From NCBI RefSeq assembly GCF_036370855.1, contig NC_088101.1, positions 68,013,559 to 68,077,558 of the forward strand: 64,000 nt of DNA, in the 5' to 3' direction. This DNA comes from Dromaius novaehollandiae. Lineage: Eukaryota; Chordata; Aves; Casuariiformes; Dromaiidae. Under the pieces are notes generated by a model, which was not told the DNA's origin, made no database searches, and saw only the letters and a list, made by a program, of their open reading frames with translations. Below are positions 24,570 to 37,779 of this stretch, piece by piece. The translations under genes were made by a program, and so were the position numbers. Every line of letters begins with the position of its first letter. Position 1 is the first letter of the stretch.

Positions 24570-25640
24570 CGACGCTCTGCTTTGAGCTGGATCTTTCACA
24601 CCACCATCGGGGCAAAATGTCCCTCCACTAAACTCCTTCCTTCTCCCACAGCCAGGTGGGCAGCGGTGCCTCACCATGCTGGAAAGCAACCTCATCACAG
24701 CAATCTGCTACCAGAACAGCTTAATTCATCACAGTTAGGAACAAAAGATGGATCTGGAACAGTGTGCGGAGATCACTGCCACCGTGATACACTGCTTGTT
24801 CATGACACTGCGACCAAACAGCACAGGCACCGCCACCAACGCTGCTCCTCTCCTGACGCCTGCACACGTCAGCTGGACCCCGACCCTTGCAGCAGGATGG
24901 CGGGGCAGGCTCGCTGCTTTGCAGACTGCGGCATGGGAAGAGCCTCGGGAAGGGACCTGCAGACAGGATGTCCCAGCGGGTAGTGGTGAGAGCTGCTCAG
25001 CCCTAGGGACATGGCCGGGTGGTGAGATCATCCCTGGTGACCTCTGCAGCAGCACCTAGGTGAGACCGCGGGAGATGGGAGGGAGCCTCCAGAGCCTGCG
25101 AGCAAGGCGGCAGGGAGAGCGAGGCCTGAGTGTGCATGAGGCACGCTGCTAACGGCACTTCTCCGCTGCGTTTTTGTGGCTGGCTCTGAACAGGGAGCAG
25201 ACCATGAGGCTCATGCCGCTGCAGGTGCCACCGCAGAAGAGGCCAGCGGCTTGAACTGACCATACATGGTGGGCACCTGCTGCTCCGTGGGATCCAGGAG
25301 CAATCCCGCATATTGAGGCTGCTCATCTTATTTTAAGGTGTCCCATTGTAATGCGCAATAGAGAAGGGCCCGCTGCAGAAGTGTGCGCCTCCCCTCCTCG
25401 GCTGAGAGGCTCGCAGGTGGCCTGCCAGGGGGTCTTGGGGGGTGCAGTGCATGGGGAGAGGGGCCCCGCAGCAAAGAGGAAACTCACACCTTAGCAACGG
25501 CGAGGAGGAAAGAAAGGCCAAACAGCTACAGCTACTTCCCCTCCGAGATGCCAATAAACCCCGTAAACTGCAAGTCTGACAGTTTTGTTGCTGTTTCCAA
25601 GGCCGCGCATGCAAGGAGGGAGGGAAGGGGGACAAGGAGC
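24570..25640. other. GC-rich kilobase in intergenic region
   Basis: About 1 kb of high GC with scattered CpG, bounded by AT-rich DNA on both sides. Overlapping open frames on both strands (up to about 133 codons) show no familiar protein and reflect low stop-codon density. It could be a regulatory region, an exon of a long non-coding RNA, or an old repeat. No strand can be assigned. Confidence 0.3.
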
Positions 25641-28600
25641 GATGTATTCGCAGCACATGCATGCAGCGGTTAGTGGCTTGCCATGATCGGTTCCTTGCTC
25701 CTGGCCACCACTTGGGCCAGCTCTGCTGTCACTGAAATGCAGAAATGTTCCCAGCTGGGGCCAACTTGCTAATGAACAGGGTGAGACTTACAGATCTCTG
25801 CCCTGAAGAGTTTACAACTTGCCAAAAGGAAAGAAATTTCATAGATTTCGAGGTTCATAACATAACATGTTGATGCTTTGTCTAATCCGCAGATCCTAGT
25901 GAGATAATAAAAACTTCCACAGCTAAAAACATCATATTCTGGGGGGGGCTTTGGGTTCCAGGTGTTGCTAGAAACATTTGCAAAATACAGTTCCACCTCT
26001 TTTTCTTTTTCCCTCCTGTTCTGCATTAGGATAATCTGGATGCTAAGGCCACTTTTGCCACAGTATTAGCTGTGGAAGATGGAACAGTGCTAAAACAGGA
26101 ATTTTAGCCTTGGCTTGAAATTCAGCAGTTAAAATGTAGCTTTAGAGCTACAAATGGGTTGAAGGAAAGAAGAGAAGGTGGCAGGTATTAGCTAAGTCAG
26201 ATACTCTATCTGGTCTTATTTCTCCAGCCATTGCAAACAACAGCTTCCTGCTAAAATTCTTGCCTTCCCTTCCTTTTGTATTTTATATTGTGCTTACACT
26301 CATTTTTGCTATCACGGTCCTCCATTTTTTTGGTACGATATTCTGATCCAGGTCAATACTGTTTGACTGACATGTTTCCTTTGAACAGCTCTTCGCCAGC
26401 CTCACGGTTCTCACGCTAATACTTCTTCTCTAGATTTAAATATTGTTTCCTTTCTGGGAATATACTCAAAGTTTCACTGGAACTGAAATTCCCGATAAGG
26501 AATTCAGCAGGCCTCAAAAACCAGTTTCATGCAAAAAGTTGTGGGTTACCACAGCTTAACTGCATTTGACCTTATTGTAATTATTCTTGCCTTAAAAATT
26601 GTTCTGAAGCCTTCCAGACTACCAGATACCAGTATATGTTTGATTACTGTTTTCCCCCTCCTTACATGCTTAACAGGCTACATTTACTATTTCCACTCAC
26701 GTTGTACCCCACTTGGACTGGCAGATTTTTAAAACATTTGACACACAATTACCTATGCCCATTTTTTAAAGAATTTCAGCTCAGAAATAATTCAGTCTTT
26801 CCAACGCACCTCAGGTTTTGGTTCCATTTCAACCGTAGTCAATATATTTCCACACCTCTGACCCTAACTGCTCTCCTGCATCCCCCGCCGAACCGTATTG
26901 TCTTTTTCTTTCCCGCTGCCAAAGAGGAGCTGTTGACCTCGTGAGCAACAGAAGGCAGATACAAACTCAAGTAGTGAAACTTTAACTCTCTGGGCCTTTT
27001 AAAGAAAGGAAGAAACCATCTGAGCAATATTTAACAGATGTTTACCTAAAACCCGTCACAGAGTGGATCCTCTCTGTGCCATGTGTATAAACAAACGTAT
27101 TATCCGCTATTTAAAGACAAAACATACACTTATTTCCACAGCCAGAAGAGAGCTGGACTGAGGATCCATTCTGTTTTACACTTGTGAAATAGAGCCCAGA
27201 AGCTCTTATATAAAAACAAAACAAATTAGGCTTCTAAACTTTTTTTAGTTCCTTGCTTAAATTTTCTTTCTTTAGGTAGATCCTGGAGGCAAGAAGTGCC
27301 TTACACAGCCTGCCATCGCCAAGCTGCTGTTACAGCTAGCAACAACATACAAGAGATCACTGTGTCTAGGATCAGCATTTCCCGCACCGCAAACGCACGC
27401 AGTGGAAACTCTTATTCACCAAAAAGCAGTTGCATACAAAGCAGTGTGCCCAAGATGCCCCCCAAAAAACACAATGGAGGATGCTGTCAGTAAGTACAGT
27501 AAATTATACTTTCCTACCTGACAGCAGAGAAATATTATTTGCGGTGTGTCGTGTACTGCAGCTGGCGTAGCCTTCTTCCGGTGCCAAGTCACGTAGCTCG
27601 TGCGTCTGAAAAGCACCTGCTCGTTCAACACTGCTCGTCTCAGCCGAAGACACAAACAAAGAGGGCCAGAGCAGGAGAGCTGCTAAACTGGCAGCGGCAC
27701 TTCTCCTGTCCCCACCCCGAGATAAAAAGGACAGGACACAGGCAGCTCCGAGGAGCAGGAAATCCCTCCTCACTCCCTGCACACAAAGCGGGAGCTGGGG
27801 AGACTCATAGGAAATTCCTCGCACCCTTATGGGGAGCTTGGTCCGTTTTGCTGGTGCAGTTTGAGCCTTTCCCAACAGGGAAACCATGGGGTAGGAGACC
27901 CAGCACTGCAGATCTCAGGGACGCTGGAGAAGCAGGCCGCCTCCTGTACTGAAGCTGTGCCACCCTCCACCTTCAGGCACTTTCCATTAATTTCTGTTTT
28001 CTCACATTTGATTCACAACAGTCTGCCTCATTTATCATCTACATTTTGGAGAAGGCTCAACATAGTAAACACTGACTTATGTTCAACCGTAACATACGTA
28101 TGGATAATCAGGAACTTGGAACGGAAATCAGACAAGTCAAGCCACTAGGTGCAGCTTGACGAAGCAACAAAATACTCCAGTGCGTCATTGACCACATATT
28201 TGGGTTTTTGTTAGTTGAGTACCTGAGGAAAAATAGCAGCAGACTGCCCAAGTTTCCTTTCTGAAGCACTGCCTAAAACCCCAAGCAGTTAGGAAAGGAG
28301 GTCAGAGCTGGAGGTGTTTGAGACCTTCCCATTCTTGGGCAAGGCTGATTTGTCAAAACCCTTTGTGGGGTTTATAAATATTTTTAATAATAACACTTCT
28401 GAAGGAAAGATTTCTTGGGCTAGGAGTGGGACTGCTGTCCAAACAAGAGGAAGGGTTGTGGAACGCGAGCCTAGAAAGTTTAGTTCACGAGCAACTATCA
28501 GTAAGGCCTGACTGTATAGCCTCTTCCACCCACAGCCATGCCATGCAGACATGTGTGGACAGTATCTTTTGAAGAGCAAGTGCTGTGGTCAAGAGGTACT

Positions 28601-30107
28601 TCAGCTCATTTTCACTAAAAAAGATCAGGATCTGATCACCTGAACAGTTCAGTCGGCTGAGCTGGCTCTCTGGCAAGAGCCTGACACTGAACCTCCTTCA
28701 GATAGCGCAGTTGCCTTCATGCAGAGAGAAATGACCAAAATTTTCAATGGCAATCAGCATATCAAGTTTTGCCTGTTTAGTACCAAGTATTAGCACCAAT
28801 TGTCTTGCTGAGTAGGGCTACTAAGCAAACACAATAAGATTAGAAATGTGTATCTTACATTCCCCCAGTGGCCAGAAAACAGAAAAAACAATAGCCTTTT
28901 TGTTCTTGACCACATTAGATGCATATCACTCTTACATACAAAAAGAATTGAGGGCCTGGGTGTGAAAGCAGTTTTATATCCTAGTAACACCAAGACCCAG
29001 AGGAAGTTCAGCAAATCAAAAAAACATTTATAGGCAAACAAAACAAAGGCCATAAAAGTGAAAAGTCTGTAAAGTTAGAAGTTCAAAAAGGGGAAGAAAG
29101 ACAAAATAAGGTAATGGATAGAGAATAATATTTTTATTTTTTTTTAATCATAGAGAATGATTAAAAGGAGAATGTAGAAAGTACATGGGGAAAGTAGTTA
29201 AATATAAAGCTAAACCAGAACTATATATACAGTGTGTTAAAAAAGAAGGATATACAAAACATGGTTTCCAATTTTGATCGTTTCCCTAAACACATCTCTT
29301 GTATTGACTCATAGGAGCAATTTGAGGATAACACTTTTAGAAGATACTCCCTTAAAAACACCTTCCCCACCCTGCTGATTGCCACATCTTCCAGATACAT
29401 AAGACTATAAGATAATTCCACCTTTCTTTGATCTTTCATTCACTCATGTTAAAATTCCCTCTTCTCAGCCTACATAGGAGTGTATAGGCAACACCACCGC
29501 TTTACATTCATTTGATGCAGATGTTTAAATCTGATTAGATCTAACAGTGACCGTTTACATGAATACCAAGGGATTGCCAAGAAGGGGTGAAAGGTACTCA
29601 TGGATGTGATGAATATCATCAAAGAACTCAAAGAGAGAGCTGTAGAGTGAGACGACATTATCACAAGCTGGCATTCCTGGTGATCTTAACCGACAAGAAA
29701 GTACATGACCTTGATAGCACTAACACTGACTTTTTCTGTTAGAAAAATACAGCTTCTCTGTAAATCCTTCCTTCCTACTGGAGAAGAAGGAAAGGAAGAT
29801 CTTTCTAAATCTAACATTTATCCAAATGCCAGGCAATGAGACAAAGCAAAATCAACTCTTGAAAATTTGAAAAAAGTTGAGACAGAAAGATGGCAGGCTT
29901 TCAGCCAGTCTTTTCAAGACCTTTAGCAGTTTACACTCCTTAGAATAGAAATAAAGGACACGGTTCTTTTTTTACATGGGAACACATGCTGAATATCCAC
30001 TTTAAAATTAGGATTTTAATTGTAGGCTATAGCTACTGGGCTGTAATTACTTTCCATAACGAAATGGATACAACATGATAGTCCTTATTGCACCATAGGG
30101 TTTGGGG

Positions 30108-30126
30108 TTTTTTTTTTCTTTTTTTT
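30108..30126 (+). repeat. T-rich homopolymer tract
   Basis: Two poly-T runs split by a single C. On the minus strand it would read as a poly-A tail, but no retroposon body is recognised beside it. Confidence 0.7.
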
Positions 30127-31260
30127 AAGTGTAAAATGAGGAGATTCTTGACATTACATACAACTTTCTGTCAGAAAGGAGTAGGAGATCTAGTTCTATT
30201 GCCACATCTGCCAGGGCCTTGCATAATTCTTACAAATTCCTGACCTTTGTGTTTCACTTGCCCCCACAAGAGACCTCCCTTCCTTTCAACCTGTGAATAA
30301 AGAAGGCTATAAAAGCATTAAGTATTATCACTATCATTCTCTTACTACAAGATGTGCCATGCTTATGCCTTTCATCCAACAACTCAGAGCTGAGATATAT
30401 CTACATGCACACCAGGCAGCCCTAGGATTGTTGACCTACTGCCAAACCTGCTCCAGAACTGAAACAGCATAACCTAAGCAGTGCTGCAGGGAGGACGCTA
30501 TAATCGGTCTAGGTGCAGGGCCCTTCCAAAGCAGCAATACCCCTTGGGTGGCCTGTGCTGCAGCCGTGTTAGGGTGTTGTAGCACACTCACCCAACTTGG
30601 AGAGTTCAACCACGATGCTGCATAATGCTTTGTAAACACGAGCACTTGTGACAGGGGTGGAGAAAGACTGAGTGTTGACTTTTGAGTTAAAGAGGTTAGA
30701 AAAGAAATATCATGGGATATATAAACATAATAAACACTCAGTAACTCAAATTTGTGTCTAGTCCACAAGAAGGAGACATAAATAACAGTGCTCCAAATCT
30801 AATGGTATGCAAAGCATGACAAAGGAGAGATTCCCATTGCTCAACTGTTGATTGTACATGCTATACCAACCTCAGCTTTGCCTCTGGTGACAAACAGCTT
30901 GCAAGATTGGAGGAGATTACAAGCCACCACTGTGGTTGCAAGCCAAAAAAAAGAAAGGCTAAACTAAATGCTTCCTATTGGCAAAGAGATGCCATGCAGA
31001 AAAAAATGGCTAAGCCCATAAAGTATAAGAAATATAGCACAGCAGAAGTAGTTAAGAAACTCTTCTTTCCCTTTTAAGTATCAGGGGTGTTACCTCTCTG
31101 TACAGCTAAAATCCAAAAGAAAGCCAAACCTAAGCAACATAGCTTGACTTTAATCAAGAAAGAAAAAGACCTGGTTTAAAATAATTCCCCCCTAGAATAT
31201 GTGTTTCTAACTCCAGTGTTTTCATCTTTCCTCAGTAGGGAAGTGGGACTTTTTAAATTA

Positions 31261-31294
31261 ATATGTGTATATACATATATATGTATGTATGTAG
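31261..31294 (+). repeat. TATG/TA microsatellite
   Basis: Alternating purine-pyrimidine tract (ATATGTGTATATACATATAT, then ATGTATGTATGTA). Confidence 0.8.
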
Positions 31295-31576
31295 GTAATA
31301 GTCTCATGCAGTGGCAGCCTTCAGTTCAATATAAAGAGGGGTCCATCCTTACCAGTTCCATTAGTTCAAGCCTGTAGCTTATATTTCTGTGGTGTATTTC
31401 TTGTGTTACCAAAAGAAGCCAAGGGACGCTGCGCCAGCCTTGTGCTCTCAGGGAGTTAGGCCTATTGCTCTGGATTTGTGTGTATGTACATTGCAAAATT
31501 CTTTTATAACTACTGTTAAAATTTAACACATACCTTAGAGCAATTTCAGTTATTCCAGAAGTAACATTAAGACTTT

Positions 31577-31612
31577 AAATAGATGCTTTTACCAACAAAT
31601 AGATGCTTTTAC
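31577..31612 (+). repeat. 20-bp period direct repeat (two copies)
   Basis: AAATAGATGCTTTTAC at 31577-31592 is repeated exactly at 31597-31612. Confidence 0.85.
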
Positions 31613-34324
31613 AGCATAGTGCTGGTTCAGAAATACTAATCTATGTAGACCTAGATACAACAATTTGTTGCTCTACCCATGAACCTATAAAACAGCACCA
31701 TTGTGCAATATTTGACCTCAATCCCCAAAATATTCTTTAGTCTATTTACTCACATCCAAAAATCTGATCATTGATTTCTATTAGACTTGCGTTACTTTTC
31801 ATAACTACACTGAACTATACCCAGGTCCCAAAATCAGAAATAAACTATACAACTCTTCCCACTGATTTGGGTGGCAGGGGAGTCTTGACAGCTTCTGGAT
31901 GAGCAAGTGCTAGTCAATGTTTGATGGAAACTTCAGAGAATTCAACATAACCACAAGACTCATTTGCATCCACAAATGCAGGAAGGAAATGGGCAGGTGT
32001 CATGTATCTGTGGTGTTCTGTGTCAGTAATAATTGACGCCAGACCCCTGTGTTTCATCCAAGTTCATTACATTAAGAGCTTCGTCCTGCTCATAATTTTC
32101 ATGCAGACTCAATCCCTGACTTCCACAGAATTAGTCTTACATCTAAAGCAAGCAGAACTCTAAAAAAATTGCTTCATGAGATCATAGTAAAAGAGCCCAG
32201 GAGCACATCCCAAGCAAGCAACATTCAGAAACACTAAGTGACACAGCCACATCAGTGCTAAGCACTGTCTGAACTACCAGGTCTTATGTGATAGCGTGCA
32301 GCATTTCTCCAAAGCGACTACCATAGTTGGGGATCGAAGCACGCAGTCCTGCGCAAAGCCACTATTTATGGATAGACAAGCTGAGACTGGCACTTCTTCA
32401 AGTCTTTCCGTACCATCTTCCAGTGCCTGGCAATGATCTGTCCTCTATGAATTTGAAGCCCGGATCCCACTGACATGTAACGAGACTGTTTTCTATGTTC
32501 CCAAATAACATGTTGAAGTGTTCTACAAACCTTTATGCATAGCCTGGTTTGCAACAAGCTCTCCTCTTCTGGCCAGAACAGTCAAGTCACAGGCACGCAT
32601 AAGGAGCCACAGCATCCCTGGTTTCAGGGTACTTCTTAGTTGTCTCTTATTCTCATAACTATTAGTATGATTGATCACCAAAAGCCTTCATTTCTCTGAG
32701 TACAATAAGAAAAAAACCAAAAAAACAATATAACAGTAATACATATATAATATAATATAGCATAATAAAAATACTTGCATTTCAAGAAAAGCTGACATGA
32801 TAAGGAGAGAGGCATGCAGAGGACTGCAAGCTGTGAGGTACAGCTCCCCATGCCGTGGTCCCGTGCCTTTGCTGAAGCAGCAGCGGGACTCCAAAATCAC
32901 ACCGTGCAGCTATGCAGTTTCCAGAGCAACATACAGGATGCTTACAGCTAGCTGGCTTTCCCCAAAAAGCGGCTCACCCTCTGGGGCAAGGGTGATGTTT
33001 AAAACCTAGGCTGCGCCGTGCTGGCTGCACGTTCCTCTCGCTCATCACTCCCGGCAGCCTGCAGGAAGAATCTGCTGCTCTCACAGGATCACATGTTTTG
33101 CACCAGCCAGAGATGTGAAAAAATGTCCTGCTAATATTCATGACCTTTGTTAACTCCAGGTGACGCGCTGGCCTACACGCCTGCACGAGCACCCCGCAGA
33201 ACATCCCTCCCTGCTTCCACAGCCCTGCAGCCCTGATCCTCCCTTGGTCAGCTTTTTGCCAAACGTGGGTAATACCTTCCCTCAGAACGCTAGTGTAGTA
33301 AAAGACAGAGAGAAATGTAAGATTTTTGCTTTATTAGTCTGGGGGTTTTACGAAGAGCTATTTACTTTGCTCTTACTTACGTTTTATCCCCTGGGATGAA
33401 AGCCTAGTAGCCAGCAGTGGAGCTGAAATAAGACACAAATAAATTAGTGGAAGTGATGCTAATGGTATCTCGTATTTCACAGAGTGGAGGGAAAGTCTAA
33501 AAGAGGTCTGCCAGGAATTTTTAACATCAATTGTATTTTTCTTGTATTTTGCACTGAGTGACCAAATGCCTCCAGCTGGGGAGGCAGTGAACTGCAGAAT
33601 AGACAGACAAGCTGAGAAGTCTAGATTTTTTCTGGCCTTTGAAAATGTCAAGTTCTGCTGACTAAGCCACTTGAACATTCAGCATTGCTTCATTCCTGCC
33701 AGGTATCAGAGAAGACAGCCTTATAACCCAGTAAAAAAAAAAAAAAGTCAAGCAGATTGCTTGAAAAGCTCTTTTGCATTTCAGACAAAGGTAGCTCAGC
33801 TGCAAACCTATCTTTCAAAGTTTCATTTGATTACAAATAACAAATGCAAACAAACACCAACCAAGCCTGAAGAGTCAAATGCTCAACATTCCCAGCTTCT
33901 CTCTTAGTTTCCTTCAGCATTGTAGTCATGATTATTCTTCATTATTTTTAGCACAAACAATGTGCTTTTCTTCTGCACCCTGTGCATTCGCAACCAAAAA
34001 GAAGACAACAATAACTAGAGATGGCTGTGAATAAAATAGCCTTTGCAAGAGCCTGCTCACAGAAGAACAGCCGAAAGGCCATGTTTTAAAGCAGCATAAT
34101 TTTCAGAACTGCAGCTATCCGCAACATTCATTAATTTGTCGTTTGCTCAGGATGTCTAAAGAACAGGCCTTATTTTGCAGAGCCTGCCTCCAGCTTACAT
34201 CAGTCAATACTGGTTTGTACAACACAGTGACACATTGCAGGTAAGAGGGGCCAGTAAAGGGCTGGATTTTTATGTCCTCACTAGCAGTAAGTAGCACCTT
34301 TCTCACAGCATTAGTCCTATTTAA

Positions 34325-34376
34325 ACTGGCCTATACAAGGCTGCCTACACTGGCCTATACAACAGCTGGCCTATAG
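34325..34376 (+). repeat. Three near-copies of CTGGCCTATACAA
   Basis: Copies start at about 34326, 34350 and 34366, the last ending CTATAGAA. Spacing is uneven (24 then 16), so slippage of a short unit is more likely than a transposon. Confidence 0.75.
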
Positions 34377-35139
34377 AAAAGTTTACTCAACATAAATGTC
34401 AGCACTTAACCCAAAAATTACTTAAGAGCCATAATGCATTTTCCATTTATACATCTGGAATAGTTTCAGAAAGACAAAAGCAGAGATTCTGCTAATAACA
34501 CAGAAAGGAAAATGAGGCAAAGCATGTTTAGGTGATTTGCCCCAGGCTCGAGAGAAAAGCAATGGCACGTGCAGCAGTTTCCTACTAGGTTAGAGACTAT
34601 CGCCCACTTGGCCTTCTCTTCTGCACCAGATTTCAGGTACTATACCTTGTTGTTTGCATTGTGATGCTTCATTTTATTTGTTTTAACACCTGAGAACAAG
34701 TACTCTGTCCTTAAAATACACTCCAGAAAATTAATAAAATTTAAAAACAACTGAGAAAAATCTTTGCATAGATATAATGAGGGAATATTATTTATTATCT
34801 CCTCTGATATGCATAATTGCAGTTTCAAAATTTGACTAAATGATTCTCTATCAAACTCATGACTTTAGATTAAGTTGAAGCATCTAGTTTAGAAAAAATA
34901 TTCAGTCTTGGCTTAAAGAGACCAGATGATGGGAAAGCCAACACATCCCTGAACTGTTTCCAAGGTAAATGATCCTCACAGTTAAAAAATGCAAACTGTA
35001 TTCCAAATCTATATCCCTCCTTAGGATTCTGAATATTTTTCTTGGTGCAATGAAATTAAATAATATGTGTACTTTTCAAGTCCCAGTTTGAGCATACTTA
35101 AAGTCACATCTGCCAAACTGAGCAATTCCCATAGGAATT

Positions 35140-35157
35140 AAAAAAAAGGGGGGGGGG
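35140..35157 (+). repeat. A8G10 homopolymer pair
   Basis: Eight A directly followed by ten G. The exact length is prone to sequencing error. Confidence 0.8.
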
Positions 35158-35283
35158 ATTTTAAGGACAGAGCAAGTAATTTTTCCAAGATTTTTTTTAG
35201 TTCAGGACTCGCTGTTGTAAGAAAATCCATGCAAAAAACATTTTTCATTTTCTCTGGCATGTTTATAAATAGAAGTTAAAATT

Positions 35284-35374
35284 AAATGAATTTAAAATTA
35301 TAGATGGATATTTAGTGGTTATGGTTATGGATATCCAATAAGCACTAAATGAGTTTAAAATTGTAAATGGATAT
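35284..35374 (+). repeat. Imperfect 63-bp period tandem duplication
   Basis: AATGAATTTAAAATTATAGA with TGGATAT after it (from 35284) recurs as AATGAGTTTAAAATTGTAAA with TGGATAT (from 35347). The copies differ at few positions, suggesting a fairly old local duplication. Confidence 0.7.
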
Positions 35375-35814
35375 TCACAAATGAGAAATAAAGATTATGC
35401 TATGCTATAATGTGGAAGAAAAAACTTTGCAAAAATTAAACAATAATTTCTAGGTCTATTTGTATGTTCTGTGGTTTCTCTTCTATTATTTGCTTCATAC
35501 ATTCCTACTACCAGACTTTTTCCATGTCAAGCAAAATTTTAATTAATCTTGGTCATGTATTTACATTAACAACTATGACAGCAATGACTGAAAATCGGTC
35601 CATAGCTGATAACATTTTAGTTCATCTCCACTAGATATTTACATTTGAAGCTGCGCCATCAGCAACTGCAAAGCAGGACCAGCTGTGCCTAGCTATGCTG
35701 CCTGTCGGTCGATGGACTTGGTACTTTGCCAGACGAACAAGCAGCCAAATCACCCCAGTCTTATTCACATTCGGGTCTATTCACCAAGCCCCAAGTACAG
35801 CGTCACCAGAGGTG

Positions 35815-36390
35815 GGCTGGAGGTGCGTTACGCATCGCCTCCCAGCACCGGTCCTCCCGGAGAGCGGAGCAATACTGCGGCCGCGCAGAGAGCGCGGGTG
35901 CTGATGGACTCTCTGCCTAATGAGAGATGCCTCTAAATCCACAGATGACAATCAAGCATCTTTCTTAATTACTACATTTGCTTTTCTAATATCTGCATTC
36001 TTCTTTATATAAAGAAAGTATCTATGGAAATAAAGAGAGATGTGAGAGGAATGCTAAGGAGAGCCAGATTACGCTCAGAGGCCCCGGAGGAGCTGCCTCC
36101 CCGGCGCCCGCGCGGGAGGGTGCCGCGTGCCAGAGGCCCGTGGGTGCTGCAGCTCCGCACCGCGGGCGCAGCCCGGGCGGGTAGCCGGCCGCCCCGCACC
36201 CCGCCTGCCAGGGCCTGGGCACCGCCGGCTGCTGCCGTGGGGCAGACCGACGGATCGCCACCACCGGCGCTGGACCGCTTCCGATCCCTGCGGCAGGAGG
36301 GCAGGTGAAGGAGCTGTAAAGCGGGTCCCGATATTGCAAGTGCTACAGTACCGAGAAGGGTGCAGCACGCCCGCCGAGTTTTGTGAAAGG
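35815..36390. promoter_or_regulatory. Orphan CpG island
   Basis: The core 36065-36305 is very GC-rich, with about 31 CpG in 240 bases by hand count and a GC-box GGGCGGG at 36175-36181. A second CpG cluster lies at 35820-35905 (TGCGGCCGCGCAG). Between them is AT-rich DNA with a TATATAAAG box near 36006 on the plus strand. No known gene starts here: ANAPC4 ends 21 kb to the right and SLC34A2 starts 27 kb to the left. A consensus-like donor GGGCAG|GTGAAGG at 36302/36303 would allow a plus-strand first exon. It is likely the promoter of an unannotated transcript or a distal regulatory element. The overlapping frames of 94-144 codons are GC artefacts. Confidence 0.6.
36006..36013 (+). promoter_or_regulatory. 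TATA-like box beside CpG island
   Basis: TATATAAAG within CTTTATATAAAGAAAG, just before the GC-rich core. TTTATATAAA is self-complementary, so it gives no orientation by itself; the donor at 36303 favours plus. Confidence 0.25.
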
Positions 36391-37779
36391 TTGGCTACTC
36401 GAGAAGCAGGATTTCTCAAACTCTTTACTATGATATCTGTACTTACTAAACCGAAGGATATTGGGCCACACCCTTTTTCATCCTACGTAACATCCAGATG
36501 TAACGCAACCTTTAATTTCATGAAACCTGACTTGCCGAAATTTGTAATAACCTTGGTCTAGCATTCTCACCTTCCTTCCTCTGACACAGACACTTGCACC
36601 CTTCTGCTTCAGATGTTGCCTTCCCTTTGCTTCACTCTCTGCTTTCTGTTTTTTCATTTAATTCTCTTACAGTTCCTGTGAGAGGTAATTGCCCTCCCAA
36701 GTGCTCTTCGGCTCTCCTCCACTTTCTATCAGTGTCCTACTGGTCTTCAATCTTGGTTTCTTTCTCTTCAGCCTCCAGAATTCCTCCCAAGAATCTCAAC
36801 TGCAGACACAAATTATAGGTCCCATTCCCATGACACTGAGCTGCTAAGGGCAGAGAAGGTCTTATTAATAAGAAAAAGCTAGACACATTAACAAAATAAA
36901 AACTTTGCCTTGTCTTATATAGCTTCTCAAATGTTTTCATAGAGTGATGTATTCTGTATATGTGTTTCCCAAAACTTTATTTACAGTATAAAAAAATGGA
37001 TAAAGCCAGTTACTACAGAGCTGGGCTCATTCATGATCAGTCTTACAAGATGCACTTCAATTTGAGGAAAATCTCACTTGATACTGTTATGTAGTAAAGA
37101 CTCATGCAAGTCAACAGTGAGCAGCATACATTCTACATATGCAAGCTTATCATTGCCATATTCTGACTTCTGAGTAATTACCACAGGCTTTTAACTTTCT
37201 CAGCTAGTTCTTCAAGAAACACATACACAGGTTACCTACAGAGACTATTAGTGCGTTATGCTTCGAGTGTTATGAGCATGGGAATAGACAATTATGACTG
37301 CTGTGCTACAGATCCTGGCCCTATTGAAATAGGTGTCAAAATCTCTACTGACAGCTCCAGCTTGTCTTTCATTTTCATGTATAAAATCAACGCAGCCTAT
37401 TTCTGAAGGAAAAGTTGGATAGAATGGGCACGCTTTGCACCAGATGAGAGTACTGCTCTGCTTCCAGCAACCATAAACATTCCCAAAGAGAGCAGAACAA
37501 TACTGAAGTCCTTAAGAATGCCAAAAGTAAAAAGAAATAGTAGGTTTTATACACAATATTAGTGGACCTTGCTCCATCTCAGTACAGCTCTAGACTGCAT
37601 GCTCCAGAGTTATAAAGCACATGCCAGCCCAAGCGGCAGGAGCAACGCCAGCCCTGCTGCTCCCGTGCAGGTGGAGCTGGCACTGGAGCCAGGAACAAGG
37701 AAACCTGGGTGTCCTACGCCTCTGGCAGCCTCGGTGCCCAGCACCCTTGGAGGACCTTCGACCTGAGAACAGGCGTGCA

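Larger units (their letters stand above)
25641..35800. other. Intergenic, mostly AT-rich; no gene recognised
   Basis: I find no coding exon. A moderately GC-rich patch lies at about 27540-27960, and another at about 32830-33250. Low-complexity items are a poly-T tract (30108-30126), a TATG/TA tract (31261-31294), a 20-bp direct repeat (31577-31612), three near-copies of CTGGCCTATACAA (34325-34376) and an A8G10 run (35140-35157). Confidence 0.55.

Noticed and set aside
24582..25673. Frames of 96-133 codons on both strands
   Set aside because: GC-rich block with few stops; no conserved domain or splice-linked exon seen.
36022..36561. Overlapping frames of 94-144 codons in the CpG island
   Set aside because: Arginine/proline/alanine-rich readings in several frames at once are typical of GC-rich non-coding DNA.
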